This document shows positions 24,122 to 32,242 of a stretch of 64,000 bases of DNA, piece by piece. How positions within the stretch are numbered: the first letter of the stretch is position 1; each line of letters begins with the position of its first letter. Source of the DNA: Flavobacteriales bacterium UBA952. GTDB taxonomy: Bacteria; Bacteroidota; Bacteroidia; Flavobacteriales_D; Crocinitomicaceae. Both the position numbers and the translations under genes were made by a program. Below the pieces are notes generated by a model. The model had not been told where the DNA came from. It worked only from the letters and a program-made list of their open reading frames with translations, and made no database searches. The DNA is taken from assembly GCA_002293185.1 (NCBI GenBank), contig DBCS01000008.1:241885-305884 (forward strand). Reading direction: 5' to 3'.

Positions 24122-25675
24122 ATGAAAACAACTGTACTTTTTTGGGTTAGTCTATGTATCATTTTCAATATTGCTTTTGCCCAAACCCCGAGCCCCGCTT
24201 TTGCCCCTATTAAAGATCACCTTGAACGCTGGGACGACGTCCGCGGAGCTTGGTTAGCGGCAGCAATTCAAGCTTTAGCAACCAACAAACACGTTCCGGA
24301 CCGCACCTTTCCTGAAGATTTTACTCCATACGAAATGCTTAGCATGATTCCTGTAAGAGAAAGACAAGATCTTCGGCAAATGGTACAAGAAAACCAAAGC
24401 GTTGCCACCAATAATATAAACGCTGATTTTGGGCTTTTTTCAACCATGCTTGAGCATAGTTTCTGTAGCCGAACATATGGCCGGTCGTTTGGTGACCCGC
24501 ACCTAAAATCTTATGACCGGGCTTCTTATTCTTTTCAAACAGTTGGCGAATTTGTATTGTCCAAAAATGCGAATGGTTTATTTGAAGTACAAACCCGTCA
24601 ACGTCCGCAGGACGATAACTTTTCTTTGAATGCAGCCGTTGCCATGAACGTTGCAGGAGACCGCCTTTGCTTTTATGCCGGCGAGAAACCCGACGATATT
24701 CAACAAACACCACTTAGACTCGATGGCATGCCTATCCAGTTGCAAGGCCGGAGTTTTTACCTGCCTCATGGAGGTGTGGTCCGTTTGGATGGACGTAATT
24801 ACACGATTGCATGGCCAACAGGTGAAACAACTGTGGTAGATGTGCGCAGTTCAGGGTCTAGGGGTTTTGTCAACATTACAGTAGGTATTTTTGATTGTGA
24901 CCGCAATGTTTTTGAGGGCTTATTGGGTAACAATAACGGTTTTGCCGACGATGACTTCAATAGCCGTACCAACATGCCGCGTCCAAATAATATTGCCGCA
25001 CTATCTATTGCTTCTGCTTATGCTTTTGACGCGCGAGATGCTGCGCAAATGAATAACCTAGCGGAGCAAGAGTTTCAAGCGTATTTAGCAAAGAACTATG
25101 CCGAAGACTGGCGCGTCACAGACCACACCACACTCTTTGATTACCGCCCTGGTACCTCAACAGCATCTTATACAGATAGAAGCTTCCCAAGAATACACAT
25201 GAATATTTCCCAAATGAATGCGCAAACCAGAGAACAAGCGCGCCAACGTTGTTTGCAAATGGGTGTGCCTGCCGACGAATTAGGCGGTTGTATTTTTGAT
25301 CAAGGTTATTTAAACATTGCGCCCAACGTTCCCCCCACGCCTAATATTCCCGGGCCTACAACCACTGTTCTTAATAAAATAGAGCGTCCTGCGCTCAATA
25401 ATAACGCACATACTTTTTCTGAAGGAAAATACCCAAATGACCGTCCGCAAACTATAGGTAGTAAACCAGGTGGCACGATTGATAAACCTCAATCGGTGAG
25501 CAAAGAAAATATTGATTTCAGGCCAAGCAGCCCAATAACACCAAAGCCAAACAATCAGGTTTCACCGAGGCCCTCACCCAAGCCAAGCACACCATCAAAT
25601 CCTGTAACACCCAAGCCCTCCACACCGAGCTCACCCAAACCATCTGTACCAGCCATAAAATCAGGTAAAGGATAG
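24122..25675 (+). CDS. Secreted protein with von Willebrand factor type D-like domain and Pro-rich tail
   Basis: 517 residues from the ATG at 24122, which exposes a signal peptide ending near IAFAQ. Residues about 115-290 match a VWD domain: FGDPHLKSYDRASYSF, a central strand region with GEFVL and V-R-L-D-G-R-N-Y, and an end reading EGLLGNNNGFADDDF, where animal VWD has GLCGNYNG. The usual cysteine there is lost; only a few cysteines (about 115, 183, 259) remain. The last 100 residues are rich in Pro, Ser, Thr and Lys (PKPSTPS-type repeats). No T9SS sorting domain is seen, so its location (periplasmic or surface) is uncertain. Role unknown. Confidence 0.8.
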   Translation: MKTTVLFWVSLCIIFNIAFAQTPSPAFAPIKDHLERWDDVRGAWLAAAIQALATNKHVPDRTFPEDFTPYEMLSMIPVRERQDLRQMVQENQSVATNNINADFGLFSTMLEHSFCSRTYGRSFGDPHLKSYDRASYSFQTVGEFVLSKNANGLFEVQTRQRPQDDNFSLNAAVAMNVAGDRLCFYAGEKPDDIQQTPLRLDGMPIQLQGRSFYLPHGGVVRLDGRNYTIAWPTGETTVVDVRSSGSRGFVNITVGIFDCDRNVFEGLLGNNNGFADDDFNSRTNMPRPNNIAALSIASAYAFDARDAAQMNNLAEQEFQAYLAKNYAEDWRVTDHTTLFDYRPGTSTASYTDRSFPRIHMNISQMNAQTREQARQRCLQMGVPADELGGCIFDQGYLNIAPNVPPTPNIPGPTTTVLNKIERPALNNNAHTFSEGKYPNDRPQTIGSKPGGTIDKPQSVSKENIDFRPSSPITPKPNNQVSPRPSPKPSTPSNPVTPKPSTPSSPKPSVPAIKSGKG

Positions 25676-25710
25676 CTTGGTACTCAGAACATATATTTTT
25701 ATGATATCAA

Positions 25711-25742
25711 CAAAAAGGGCCCGCTATTGCGGGCCCTTTTTG
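25711..25742. terminator. Bidirectional terminator
   Basis: Perfect 14-bp stem (25711-25724 with 25729-25742, core AAGGGCCCGC/GCGGGCCCTT) with a 4-base loop and A/T runs on both sides, between two convergent genes. One of the strongest terminators in the window. Confidence 0.93.
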
Positions 25743-25770
25743 TTGGAGAGCGTTTCTCGTTTTCGAACGC

Positions 25771-26886
25771 TTATTGATGCAATTTAATGAATGGTAATAC
25801 TACAGTACCTATGTTTAAAAAGTAGGTGCCGTTTGTCAATTGGCTCACTTCTATTTGATTATTAAAGTGACCACTTTGTATACATTGGCCAGCAGCGTTA
25901 AAGATTTTATATTTTCCAGAGTTAATACCTTGAATAGATAGGATATCTTGAACTGGGTTTGGGGAGAGTGTTAACGCTACAGGTGCTGCAGAACCAAGTC
26001 CAGCACTTTGAACGTCAAATTGCGTAATGATGTTATAGTAAATCGGTGTAGATTTAATTGGGCAGTAGACTTGCAATACTAAATTGTAAGTACCAGTTGC
26101 AAAAGGTGCATAGAAAGCGTAATTGATGTAAGTGTAGGCACCAGTTGTATCGGCTAAGTACCAAACGGTGTACAAACTATCCTGATTACTAGGATTATTG
26201 CCAAAGGTAGCAGAAACCATATAGGCGGTATCGAGCATAGACATTTCGATGTCGCAATTGTAAATCCAGCTTGAAATTAAAGTGCCCGTTATATTAGCAC
26301 CAGTAGACAAGTTCCCAATGACGTTGATACTGTCAATGTTTCCACCTCCGTTGAAGCCAACAAATTGGGTGGTATTGAACGTACAACCATTGCTATCTGT
26401 TACAATAGCAGCATAGGTGCCTTCGCATAAATTATTAATTGTATAGGTTGTTGATCCTTGGCTCCATAGCACACTAAAAGGAGCGCATGTTGTACAAGAA
26501 ATTGTTATGGCTCCATCACAAGCAGCAGGCGCACTGCAATCGGTAACGGTAACGGTAGGATAAAAACCTGCACAAGGATTAGGAGAGGTGGTCCCGATGG
26601 TAAAAGGAGAGGTGAGTGTTACACCAAAACCTGTTGCACTTACTGTGTAATTACCCGGGCATAGATTAAAAATGGCATTGCCGCCATTTTGAAGAAGCGT
26701 GCCGTTCATGTACCATAGAACAGACGTGAAATTCACCGTGTTTGATGAGTCAATGAGGGCATAACCATCGCACACTGACGGCCCGCTGCAATCTTGGGTA
26801 ACAACACTGACAACAAATTGCGCACTCGCATGTTTGGATTGTATTAAACTAAGTGCGAGGAAAAGAATGGGTAAAAAGTGTTTCAT
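25771..26886 (-). CDS. T9SS type A cargo protein
   Basis: 371 residues from the ATG at 26886; an earlier start at 26892 falls inside the -7 box and would not be transcribed. The signal peptide HFLPILFLALSLIQSKHASA precedes a cysteine-bearing beta region with repeats of the form C-x-G-x-Y-x-V/A (LCPGNYTVSATG, LCEGTYAAIVTD), similar to SprB-repeat-like modules found in gliding adhesins. Residues about 308-371 (LSPNPVQDILSIQG to PFIKLHQ) are a type A T9SS sorting domain. Likely a secreted surface protein, with no catalytic motif. Confidence 0.85.
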   Translation of the reverse strand: MKHFLPILFLALSLIQSKHASAQFVVSVVTQDCSGPSVCDGYALIDSSNTVNFTSVLWYMNGTLLQNGGNAIFNLCPGNYTVSATGFGVTLTSPFTIGTTSPNPCAGFYPTVTVTDCSAPAACDGAITISCTTCAPFSVLWSQGSTTYTINNLCEGTYAAIVTDSNGCTFNTTQFVGFNGGGNIDSINVIGNLSTGANITGTLISSWIYNCDIEMSMLDTAYMVSATFGNNPSNQDSLYTVWYLADTTGAYTYINYAFYAPFATGTYNLVLQVYCPIKSTPIYYNIITQFDVQSAGLGSAAPVALTLSPNPVQDILSIQGINSGKYKIFNAAGQCIQSGHFNNQIEVSQLTNGTYFLNIGTVVLPFIKLHQ

Positions 26887-26889
26887 AAA

Positions 26890-26917
26890 CAAAGTTAAAT
26901 TATGTTTAAGACGTCAA
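26890..26917 (-). promoter_or_regulatory. Promoter of T9SS cargo gene (TTG-N17-TAACTTTG), leaderless
   Basis: Minus-strand TTG 26917-26915, 17-base spacer (a little short), TAACTTTG 26897-26890, then three bases and ATG at 26886. Confidence 0.6.
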
Positions 26918-26934
26918 ATTCATCAGAAAGTTGC

Positions 26935-26966
26935 TTGTTGTAGCCAAAATGGAATGCGTAATTTTG
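26935..26966 (+). promoter_or_regulatory. Promoter of pafA-like gene (TTG-N18/21-TAATTTTG), leaderless
   Basis: TTG at 26935 or 26938, spacer 21 or 18 bases, TAATTTTG 26959-26966, then four bases and ATG at 26971. Confidence 0.65.
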
Positions 26967-26970
26967 ACTT

Positions 26971-28614
26971 ATGAAAAAAACACTCCTACTCAGCCTAATG
27001 CTTTCGAATCTGTTTGGTGCATTCGCGCAAACAAATAAAGAACCCAAAATCATCGTGGGTATCGTTGTAGATCAAATGTGTTATGACTACCTCTATCGCT
27101 TTGCGCATCTTTACACCTCAGGTGGTTTTAATAAGTTGTTGACCAAGGGTACGAATTGTCGCAATACCCAATACAATTATGTACCTACTTACACCGCTCC
27201 CGGGCATGCCTCCATTTACACCGGAACAACACCTTCTAATCATGGCATTGTCAGTAATGACTGGTATAACCGAGACCTACAAAAATCCGTGACCAGTGTC
27301 TCAGATGAGCGCTACCAAACAGTTGGCAGTGTAAGTGGCGGGCAAGCAGCCCCAATGAATCTGCTTACTTATACCATTACAGACCAGCTCAAATTGGCAT
27401 CGCCAAAATCAAAAGTCATTTCACTCTCCATTAAAGACCGCAGCGCTATTTTACCCGGAGGGCATCTTTCTGACGGTAGTTATTGGTTCGATTACACATC
27501 AGGTGATTTTGTGACAAGTACTTTTTACAAAGATGCCTTACCCAGTTGGGTAGCGCGTTTTAATGCCAAATTTGATCCAGCTAAAGATTTGCGCACGTGG
27601 CGCTTGTTGTTGCCTGAAAGTACTTATTTAATGACCGATGCGAGCCCTTATGAGGTGGTCCTGACGGGTAAAGCTACAGCTACTTTTCCTTATGATTTTC
27701 CAGCTATGTTTGCTGCTGGGGCTCAGGCAACATCATTGTTTACCATTTCACCTCAAGCCAACGAAGTGCTCACAGATTTTGCTATTCAGGCGCTAGAACA
27801 AGAAAATTTAGGTCAAGATCAATTTACAGACTTCTTGTGTCTATCGTATTCTACACCTGACATCGCAGGCCATGCATTCGGTCCTTTTTCTAGGGAGCTC
27901 GAGGATATGTATGCCCGCCTAGACCGCGATTTACAACGATTATTTGCGAGTTTAGAGACCCGTTACGGAAAAGAAGGTTTTATTCTCTTTTTAACCGCAG
28001 ACCACGCTGTGGTTCCGGTTCCTGAGATGCTCGTCAAAATGAAAATGCCGGGTGGTTATTTCTTTATGCATGAGCGCCTACAAGTACTCCGGGATGATTT
28101 CATTATGAAATATAATGCAGACCTTCTCGAGCATGAAATCAACCAAAATATTTACCTCAATTTGAAGAAAATAGATTCGTTGCATCTTGATATCGATGAG
28201 GTTGCTGAATTTGCTGCTTCTGAGCTGCGCAAATGGCCCGAGGTAAAGACTGTTCTCACGCGCTCTCAATTGCGTTCGGGATCTGCAACCACAGACTACT
28301 GGGGTGAACTCCTGCGCAATGGTTATGACGCACAAAGAAGCGGAGAAGTCATTTTCTTGTTGCAGCCTGGCTATTTAGCGAAAGACCACGATGAACCGAA
28401 AGCACATCAAGGAACCTCTCACGGTTCTGCTTTTAATTATGACACCCATGTACCTCTGTTGTGGTATGGTAAAGGTATTCCACAGGGTCTTTCTTTGTAT
28501 GAGCCTATTCAGATTACGGATATTTCAGCCACGCTTGTTCATATATTGAACCTTCAGCGGCCTGGCTCTATGATCGGGAAACCTATTTTACCGCTTTTGC
28601 AACCCAAAAAATGA
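26971..28614 (+). CDS. PafA-type alkaline phosphatase
   Basis: 547 residues with a signal peptide (MKKTLLLSLMLSNLFGAFAQ), so periplasmic or outer-membrane associated. Alkaline phosphatase superfamily: nucleophile Thr75 in YTAPGH, Asn96 in SNDWYN, and the Lys155-x-Arg157 pair of PafA phosphate monoesterases. Metal-binding segments include VVDQM, STPDIAGHAFGP, LTADHAV and TSHGSAFNYD. It should release phosphate from organic esters outside the cytoplasm. It is translationally coupled (ATGA) to the following aminotransferase, an unusual partner. The leaderless-type promoter is just upstream. Confidence 0.94.
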   Translation: MKKTLLLSLMLSNLFGAFAQTNKEPKIIVGIVVDQMCYDYLYRFAHLYTSGGFNKLLTKGTNCRNTQYNYVPTYTAPGHASIYTGTTPSNHGIVSNDWYNRDLQKSVTSVSDERYQTVGSVSGGQAAPMNLLTYTITDQLKLASPKSKVISLSIKDRSAILPGGHLSDGSYWFDYTSGDFVTSTFYKDALPSWVARFNAKFDPAKDLRTWRLLLPESTYLMTDASPYEVVLTGKATATFPYDFPAMFAAGAQATSLFTISPQANEVLTDFAIQALEQENLGQDQFTDFLCLSYSTPDIAGHAFGPFSRELEDMYARLDRDLQRLFASLETRYGKEGFILFLTADHAVVPVPEMLVKMKMPGGYFFMHERLQVLRDDFIMKYNADLLEHEINQNIYLNLKKIDSLHLDIDEVAEFAASELRKWPEVKTVLTRSQLRSGSATTDYWGELLRNGYDAQRSGEVIFLLQPGYLAKDHDEPKAHQGTSHGSAFNYDTHVPLLWYGKGIPQGLSLYEPIQITDISATLVHILNLQRPGSMIGKPILPLLQPKK

Positions 28615-29798
28615 CCAACGAAAGGCAATTTTTTATCGATCATTTGGGGCAAACAAATCCTTTCCCTTTTTTGATTGAAGTAGATCGCGCAGAGGGTGCA
28701 TATATTTACGATAAGAATGGTAAGCCTTACCTAGATATGATAGCGGGTGTTGCCGTTAATAATATTGGGCATCGGCATCCTAAAGTGCTGGCTGCGCTTA
28801 CAGCGCAACTACAAAAACACTTGCATGTAATGGTCTACGGTGAGTTTATACAAGATGCGCAGCAAGCATTGGTCCGCGAACTCCTCTCTGTATTGCCAGC
28901 CACCTTAGATGGCGTTTATGTTGTGAATTCTGGCACAGAAGCTATTGAAGCAGCCCTTAAGTTGGCCAAACGCGTTACCGGACGGACAGAACTGATAGCG
29001 TTTAAAGGGAGTTATCACGGAAGCACCCACGGAGCAATGAGCGTGTCGGCCAATGAAATCAAGAAAATTGCATTTAGGCCGCTGTTACCAGATGTTCGCT
29101 TTTTATCGCACAACGAAATAGCAGAACTGGCCCAGATCACGGCGCGTACAGCAGGGGTGATTATCGAGACCGTTCAGGGCGATGCCGGCGTGCGGCGGCC
29201 TTCAGCAGCCTTTTTACAGGCGCTGCGCGCGCGCTGTACAGAAGTTGGCGCCTTGCTCATACTCGATGAAATTCAGTGCGGCATGGGCCGCACCGGCAGC
29301 ATGTTTGCATTTGAACAGTTTGGTGTTATACCAGACATACTCACGCTCGGAAAGGCGCTTGGTGGAGGCATGCCCATTGGTACACTCGTAGCTCCTCAGA
29401 AGTACTTAAACCAATTTACGCATGCACCCATGCTCGGGCACATCACCACCTTTGGGGGTCACCCAATGGTGTGTGCTGCTGCAGCTGCAACTATTGAGGT
29501 TTTGCGCACCGAAATCAACTGGGTGCAATTAGAGGAGCGCGCGGCTGCCTTTGCTGCTCAAATTTCGGCGCATCCGGCAGTAAGGGAGCACAGAAGGGTT
29601 GGTGCCATGTTTGCATTTGATCTTGCGAGTGCTGCAGAGGTTGATAAGGTAGTGAACTATTGTCTAGAACAAGGGTTAATAACCTTTTGGTTCTTGTCTC
29701 ATCCGCACAGTTTTAGACTCTCTCCTCCGCTTAATTTGGAACAAAAAGATTGGGATTTTGCCTCACAAGTTATTATTTCTGCTTTGGAGCGTCTGTAG
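28611..29798 (+). CDS. Class III (acetylornithine/4-aminobutyrate-like) aminotransferase
   Basis: 395 residues. Fold-type I class III PLP enzyme: NSGTEAIEAA at about 106-115, the YHGSTHG segment, Asp219-Glu220 in LILDEIQCGMGRTG, and the PLP lysine Lys248 in LTLGKALGGGMP. The family includes acetylornithine, ornithine and 4-aminobutyrate aminotransferases; the substrate cannot be chosen from sequence. No arginine biosynthesis genes are adjacent. The start overlaps the phosphatase stop by four bases. Confidence 0.9.
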   Translation: MTNERQFFIDHLGQTNPFPFLIEVDRAEGAYIYDKNGKPYLDMIAGVAVNNIGHRHPKVLAALTAQLQKHLHVMVYGEFIQDAQQALVRELLSVLPATLDGVYVVNSGTEAIEAALKLAKRVTGRTELIAFKGSYHGSTHGAMSVSANEIKKIAFRPLLPDVRFLSHNEIAELAQITARTAGVIIETVQGDAGVRRPSAAFLQALRARCTEVGALLILDEIQCGMGRTGSMFAFEQFGVIPDILTLGKALGGGMPIGTLVAPQKYLNQFTHAPMLGHITTFGGHPMVCAAAAATIEVLRTEINWVQLEERAAAFAAQISAHPAVREHRRVGAMFAFDLASAAEVDKVVNYCLEQGLITFWFLSHPHSFRLSPPLNLEQKDWDFASQVIISALERL

Positions 29799-29823
29799 CA
29801 TTAATTATTGTTGAGCAATCACT

Positions 29824-29831
29824 TATCTTTG
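29824..29831 (+). promoter_or_regulatory. -7 box TATCTTTG of metF
   Basis: TATCTTTG at 29824-29831, 16 bases before the metF ATG at 29848. No TTG at the usual distance. No SAM riboswitch fits in the short leader. Confidence 0.45.
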
Positions 29832-29847
29832 TACCCTAATTCAAGCT

Positions 29848-30798
29848 ATGAAAGTTACGGATCACCTAGCAGCCGCTGAGAACACACTATTTTCTTTTGA
29901 AATTTTACCCCCACTAAAGGGCAAAAGCATTGCTTCAATTTACGATGGGATTGATCCACTTATGGAGTTGAAACCTAAGTTCATCAATGTGACGTATCAC
30001 CGAGAAGAATTTGTATATATTGAGCGCGAACACGGTCTTTTAGAAAAAAAGGCGGTGCGTAAACGCCCCGGAACAGTAGGTATTTGTGCGGCAATTATGC
30101 ATAAATACGACGTAGACGCCATTCCTCACCTCATATGTGGCGGATTCAGTAAAGAAGAAACTGAAAACGCCCTCATTGACCTCCATTTTTTAGGTATTGA
30201 CAACGTACTCGCCTTACGCGGTGACGCCGTTAAGTCAGAAGCGAGTTTTAGACCGCATCCTGAAGGCCATGCCTATGCTGTAGAGCTTATCGAGCAAGTC
30301 CATCAAATGAATACAGGCGCTTATTTTACTGAAGGGCAGGGCCAAGACCCTACGCATTTCTGTATTGGTGCGGCAGCCTACCCAGAAAAACATTTTGAGG
30401 CCATGAATCTAGAAACCGACCTTCACTACCTAAAAGCAAAGGTCGATGCCGGTGCAACTTACTTGGTTACGCAAATGTTTTTTGATAATCAAAAATATTT
30501 TGATTTTGTGGCAGCTTGCCGAGCAGCGGGTATCACTGTCCCAATCATACCGGGCCTCAAGCCGATCAAAACTTTAGCTCACATCAGTTTTCTTCCAAAG
30601 TTTTTTCATATCGACTATCCAATTGCGCTATCCAAAGAGCTATTAAAATGTAAAAGCAATGCTCAAGTAGAAGCGCTCGGAATCGAATGGGGAATTGCTC
30701 AGTCCAAAGAACTCAAAGCAGCAGGCGCCCCTTGTATTCATTACTACACAATGTCTAATTCTACCTCAGTGAAGCAAATTGCTTCTGAAGTTTTTTAA
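29848..30798 (+). CDS. metF: Methylenetetrahydrofolate reductase
   Basis: 316 residues. This flavoprotein reduces 5,10-methylene-THF to 5-methyl-THF for methionine synthesis. Visible: FEILPPLKGKSIA with the catalytic-type Glu near residue 18, the NVTYH segment, the folate/FAD segment LALRGDAV, and IPGLKPIKTL. Slightly longer than E. coli MetF (296). It is followed after 8 bases by a small secreted protein that may share its transcript. Confidence 0.95.
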   Translation: MKVTDHLAAAENTLFSFEILPPLKGKSIASIYDGIDPLMELKPKFINVTYHREEFVYIEREHGLLEKKAVRKRPGTVGICAAIMHKYDVDAIPHLICGGFSKEETENALIDLHFLGIDNVLALRGDAVKSEASFRPHPEGHAYAVELIEQVHQMNTGAYFTEGQGQDPTHFCIGAAAYPEKHFEAMNLETDLHYLKAKVDAGATYLVTQMFFDNQKYFDFVAACRAAGITVPIIPGLKPIKTLAHISFLPKFFHIDYPIALSKELLKCKSNAQVEALGIEWGIAQSKELKAAGAPCIHYYTMSNSTSVKQIASEVF

Positions 30799-30806
30799 CT
30801 TAGCAC

Positions 30807-31340
30807 ATGAAGTATTTGTTTTTTATTAGTTTGGCTATTCTTTCAAATGTAGGCTATGCACAAGGAATCAAGCTCAACAACGCGCTTGTCATTACCCAAT
30901 TTGATAAAGAAGAAGACCGCTACGCCATGCAGGCCCTTATGACAGATATCCTCAAAGGATATCAAATCAAAGCACTTCCCTTAATGAACGTTTTGAAACA
31001 AGGTGAAGACCCACAGCATTTATTGAACGACTCCATTCAGCAAATTTTGCTTCAAAAAGGCTTTGATACCTACTTAGTAGTGAATGTTCGCGGTTATGAC
31101 CGAAATTTTAAAGCCAGCGAAGACACCCAAACTTTGGCTGAATTACTCGAAACAACAAGCATTTATCAGATTTATAGAGAGGAGGCAACTTCGGTTTCTT
31201 TTGAGTTTTCTATTTATCGTGGCGGACAGCTAATTTCTCGACAAGTTTTGCGTTGCGGCAATGTCTCAGACCGTGATTCTGTGCTCAAAAGACTCCGAAA
31301 AAGACTGCCTAAAAAAGTGATACCTGTTTGGATTTCATAA
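30807..31340 (+). CDS. Secreted protein of unknown function
   Basis: 177 residues. A signal peptide (MKYLFFISLAILSNVGYAQ) is followed by a mixed alpha/beta protein (KEEDRYAMQALMTDILKGYQ, LQKGFDTYLVVNVRGYDR) without cysteines. The pattern of a short secreted domain ending FEFSIYRGGQLISRQVL is not one I can assign. Encoded 8 bases after metF and convergent with the 31349-32242 gene (8-base gap). Confidence 0.75.
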   Translation: MKYLFFISLAILSNVGYAQGIKLNNALVITQFDKEEDRYAMQALMTDILKGYQIKALPLMNVLKQGEDPQHLLNDSIQQILLQKGFDTYLVVNVRGYDRNFKASEDTQTLAELLETTSIYQIYREEATSVSFEFSIYRGGQLISRQVLRCGNVSDRDSVLKRLRKRLPKKVIPVWIS

Positions 31341-31348
31341 GCGCCTGC

Positions 31349-32242
31349 TTAGTTGTCCATTCGGTATTGTTTTTCCATATCTCTGTCTTCAGGGGTGCTG
31401 TATACACCGCACTTGGTTGGTGCTTCAAATAATTTAATGACTTTAAACTGCGCTTGGACAGGCCAATAAGTGGAGCTGAACCAATGAATATTCGCATTAA
31501 AGCCTTGCCAAGGGGTGAGTGTTACAATAGGTAAGGAAACCCCAGGTATGAGAATCCAGGCTTTGTTTAAACGAATACCAATGCCAATTTGGTAATTGAA
31601 TTGTAGCATACCTGCAGCTAAATTCGGTTGGTATAACTGCCCAACAGGATGCGCTGCAAGTAAATTTTGGTAGCCAAGGGTGTCTGCACGAACTTGTAAG
31701 TCGTAATTGAGACCTAAACTTTGGTCTAGAAAATGCTTGCGCACTTTGACCACCACTTTTTTACCAAAATAGATTAGCGAGTGCGCTCGAATACTTCCGT
31801 AGAGATAGCCCGTGCGCATTTGGCCTTCTCCCGAGGTTATACTATAATTGCTACTGTTGGCGTCTTGGATTTCTAGAAGCGTTGTTTCTAGACCATTGAT
31901 TTGACGGTAGCCAATTCCCCAATCAAAATAGTCCATAACTCTGCTTTTGCCGAGTGCTTTAATGGGTGTTCCTTTCCATTTCGGAAAATGTGCTAGACCG
32001 AATTCAGCATAAAAGCCGAGTTTTGCCTCCGGAGTAAGGGAATAATTTCCGCGGTCTACTTGGTTTACGAGAAAGTCTCCTTGGAGAGGCTGATTCACAA
32101 ACGAATAAGTAGGCCCCAGAGAAAATTGGTAACCGTGGTTCCTGACTTGTAGGTAGTCATTTCCTTGTTTCTTTGATTTTTCAAAGCCCCCCTGGGCCCA
32201 CATGATTGGGGTGCTACATAAAAAGAGTAGGAGTATTCTCAT
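31349..32242 (-). CDS. Outer-membrane beta-barrel-like protein of unknown function
   Basis: 297 residues with a signal peptide (MRILLLFLCSTPIMWAQG). The mature part shows alternating hydrophobic and polar residues and aromatic strand ends (YQFSLGPTYSFVNQ, KLGFYAEFGLA, FNYQIGIGIRLN), as in small outer-membrane barrels. No family recognised. Its start overlaps the kynurenine 3-monooxygenase stop by four bases, which implies coupled translation, but a functional link is unclear. Confidence 0.75.
   Translation of the reverse strand: MRILLLFLCSTPIMWAQGGFEKSKKQGNDYLQVRNHGYQFSLGPTYSFVNQPLQGDFLVNQVDRGNYSLTPEAKLGFYAEFGLAHFPKWKGTPIKALGKSRVMDYFDWGIGYRQINGLETTLLEIQDANSSNYSITSGEGQMRTGYLYGSIRAHSLIYFGKKVVVKVRKHFLDQSLGLNYDLQVRADTLGYQNLLAAHPVGQLYQPNLAAGMLQFNYQIGIGIRLNKAWILIPGVSLPIVTLTPWQGFNANIHWFSSTYWPVQAQFKVIKLFEAPTKCGVYSTPEDRDMEKQYRMDN

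Noticed and set aside
29799..29847. SAM riboswitch upstream of metF
   Set aside because: The leader after the -7 box is about 12 bases long and has no aptamer structure.
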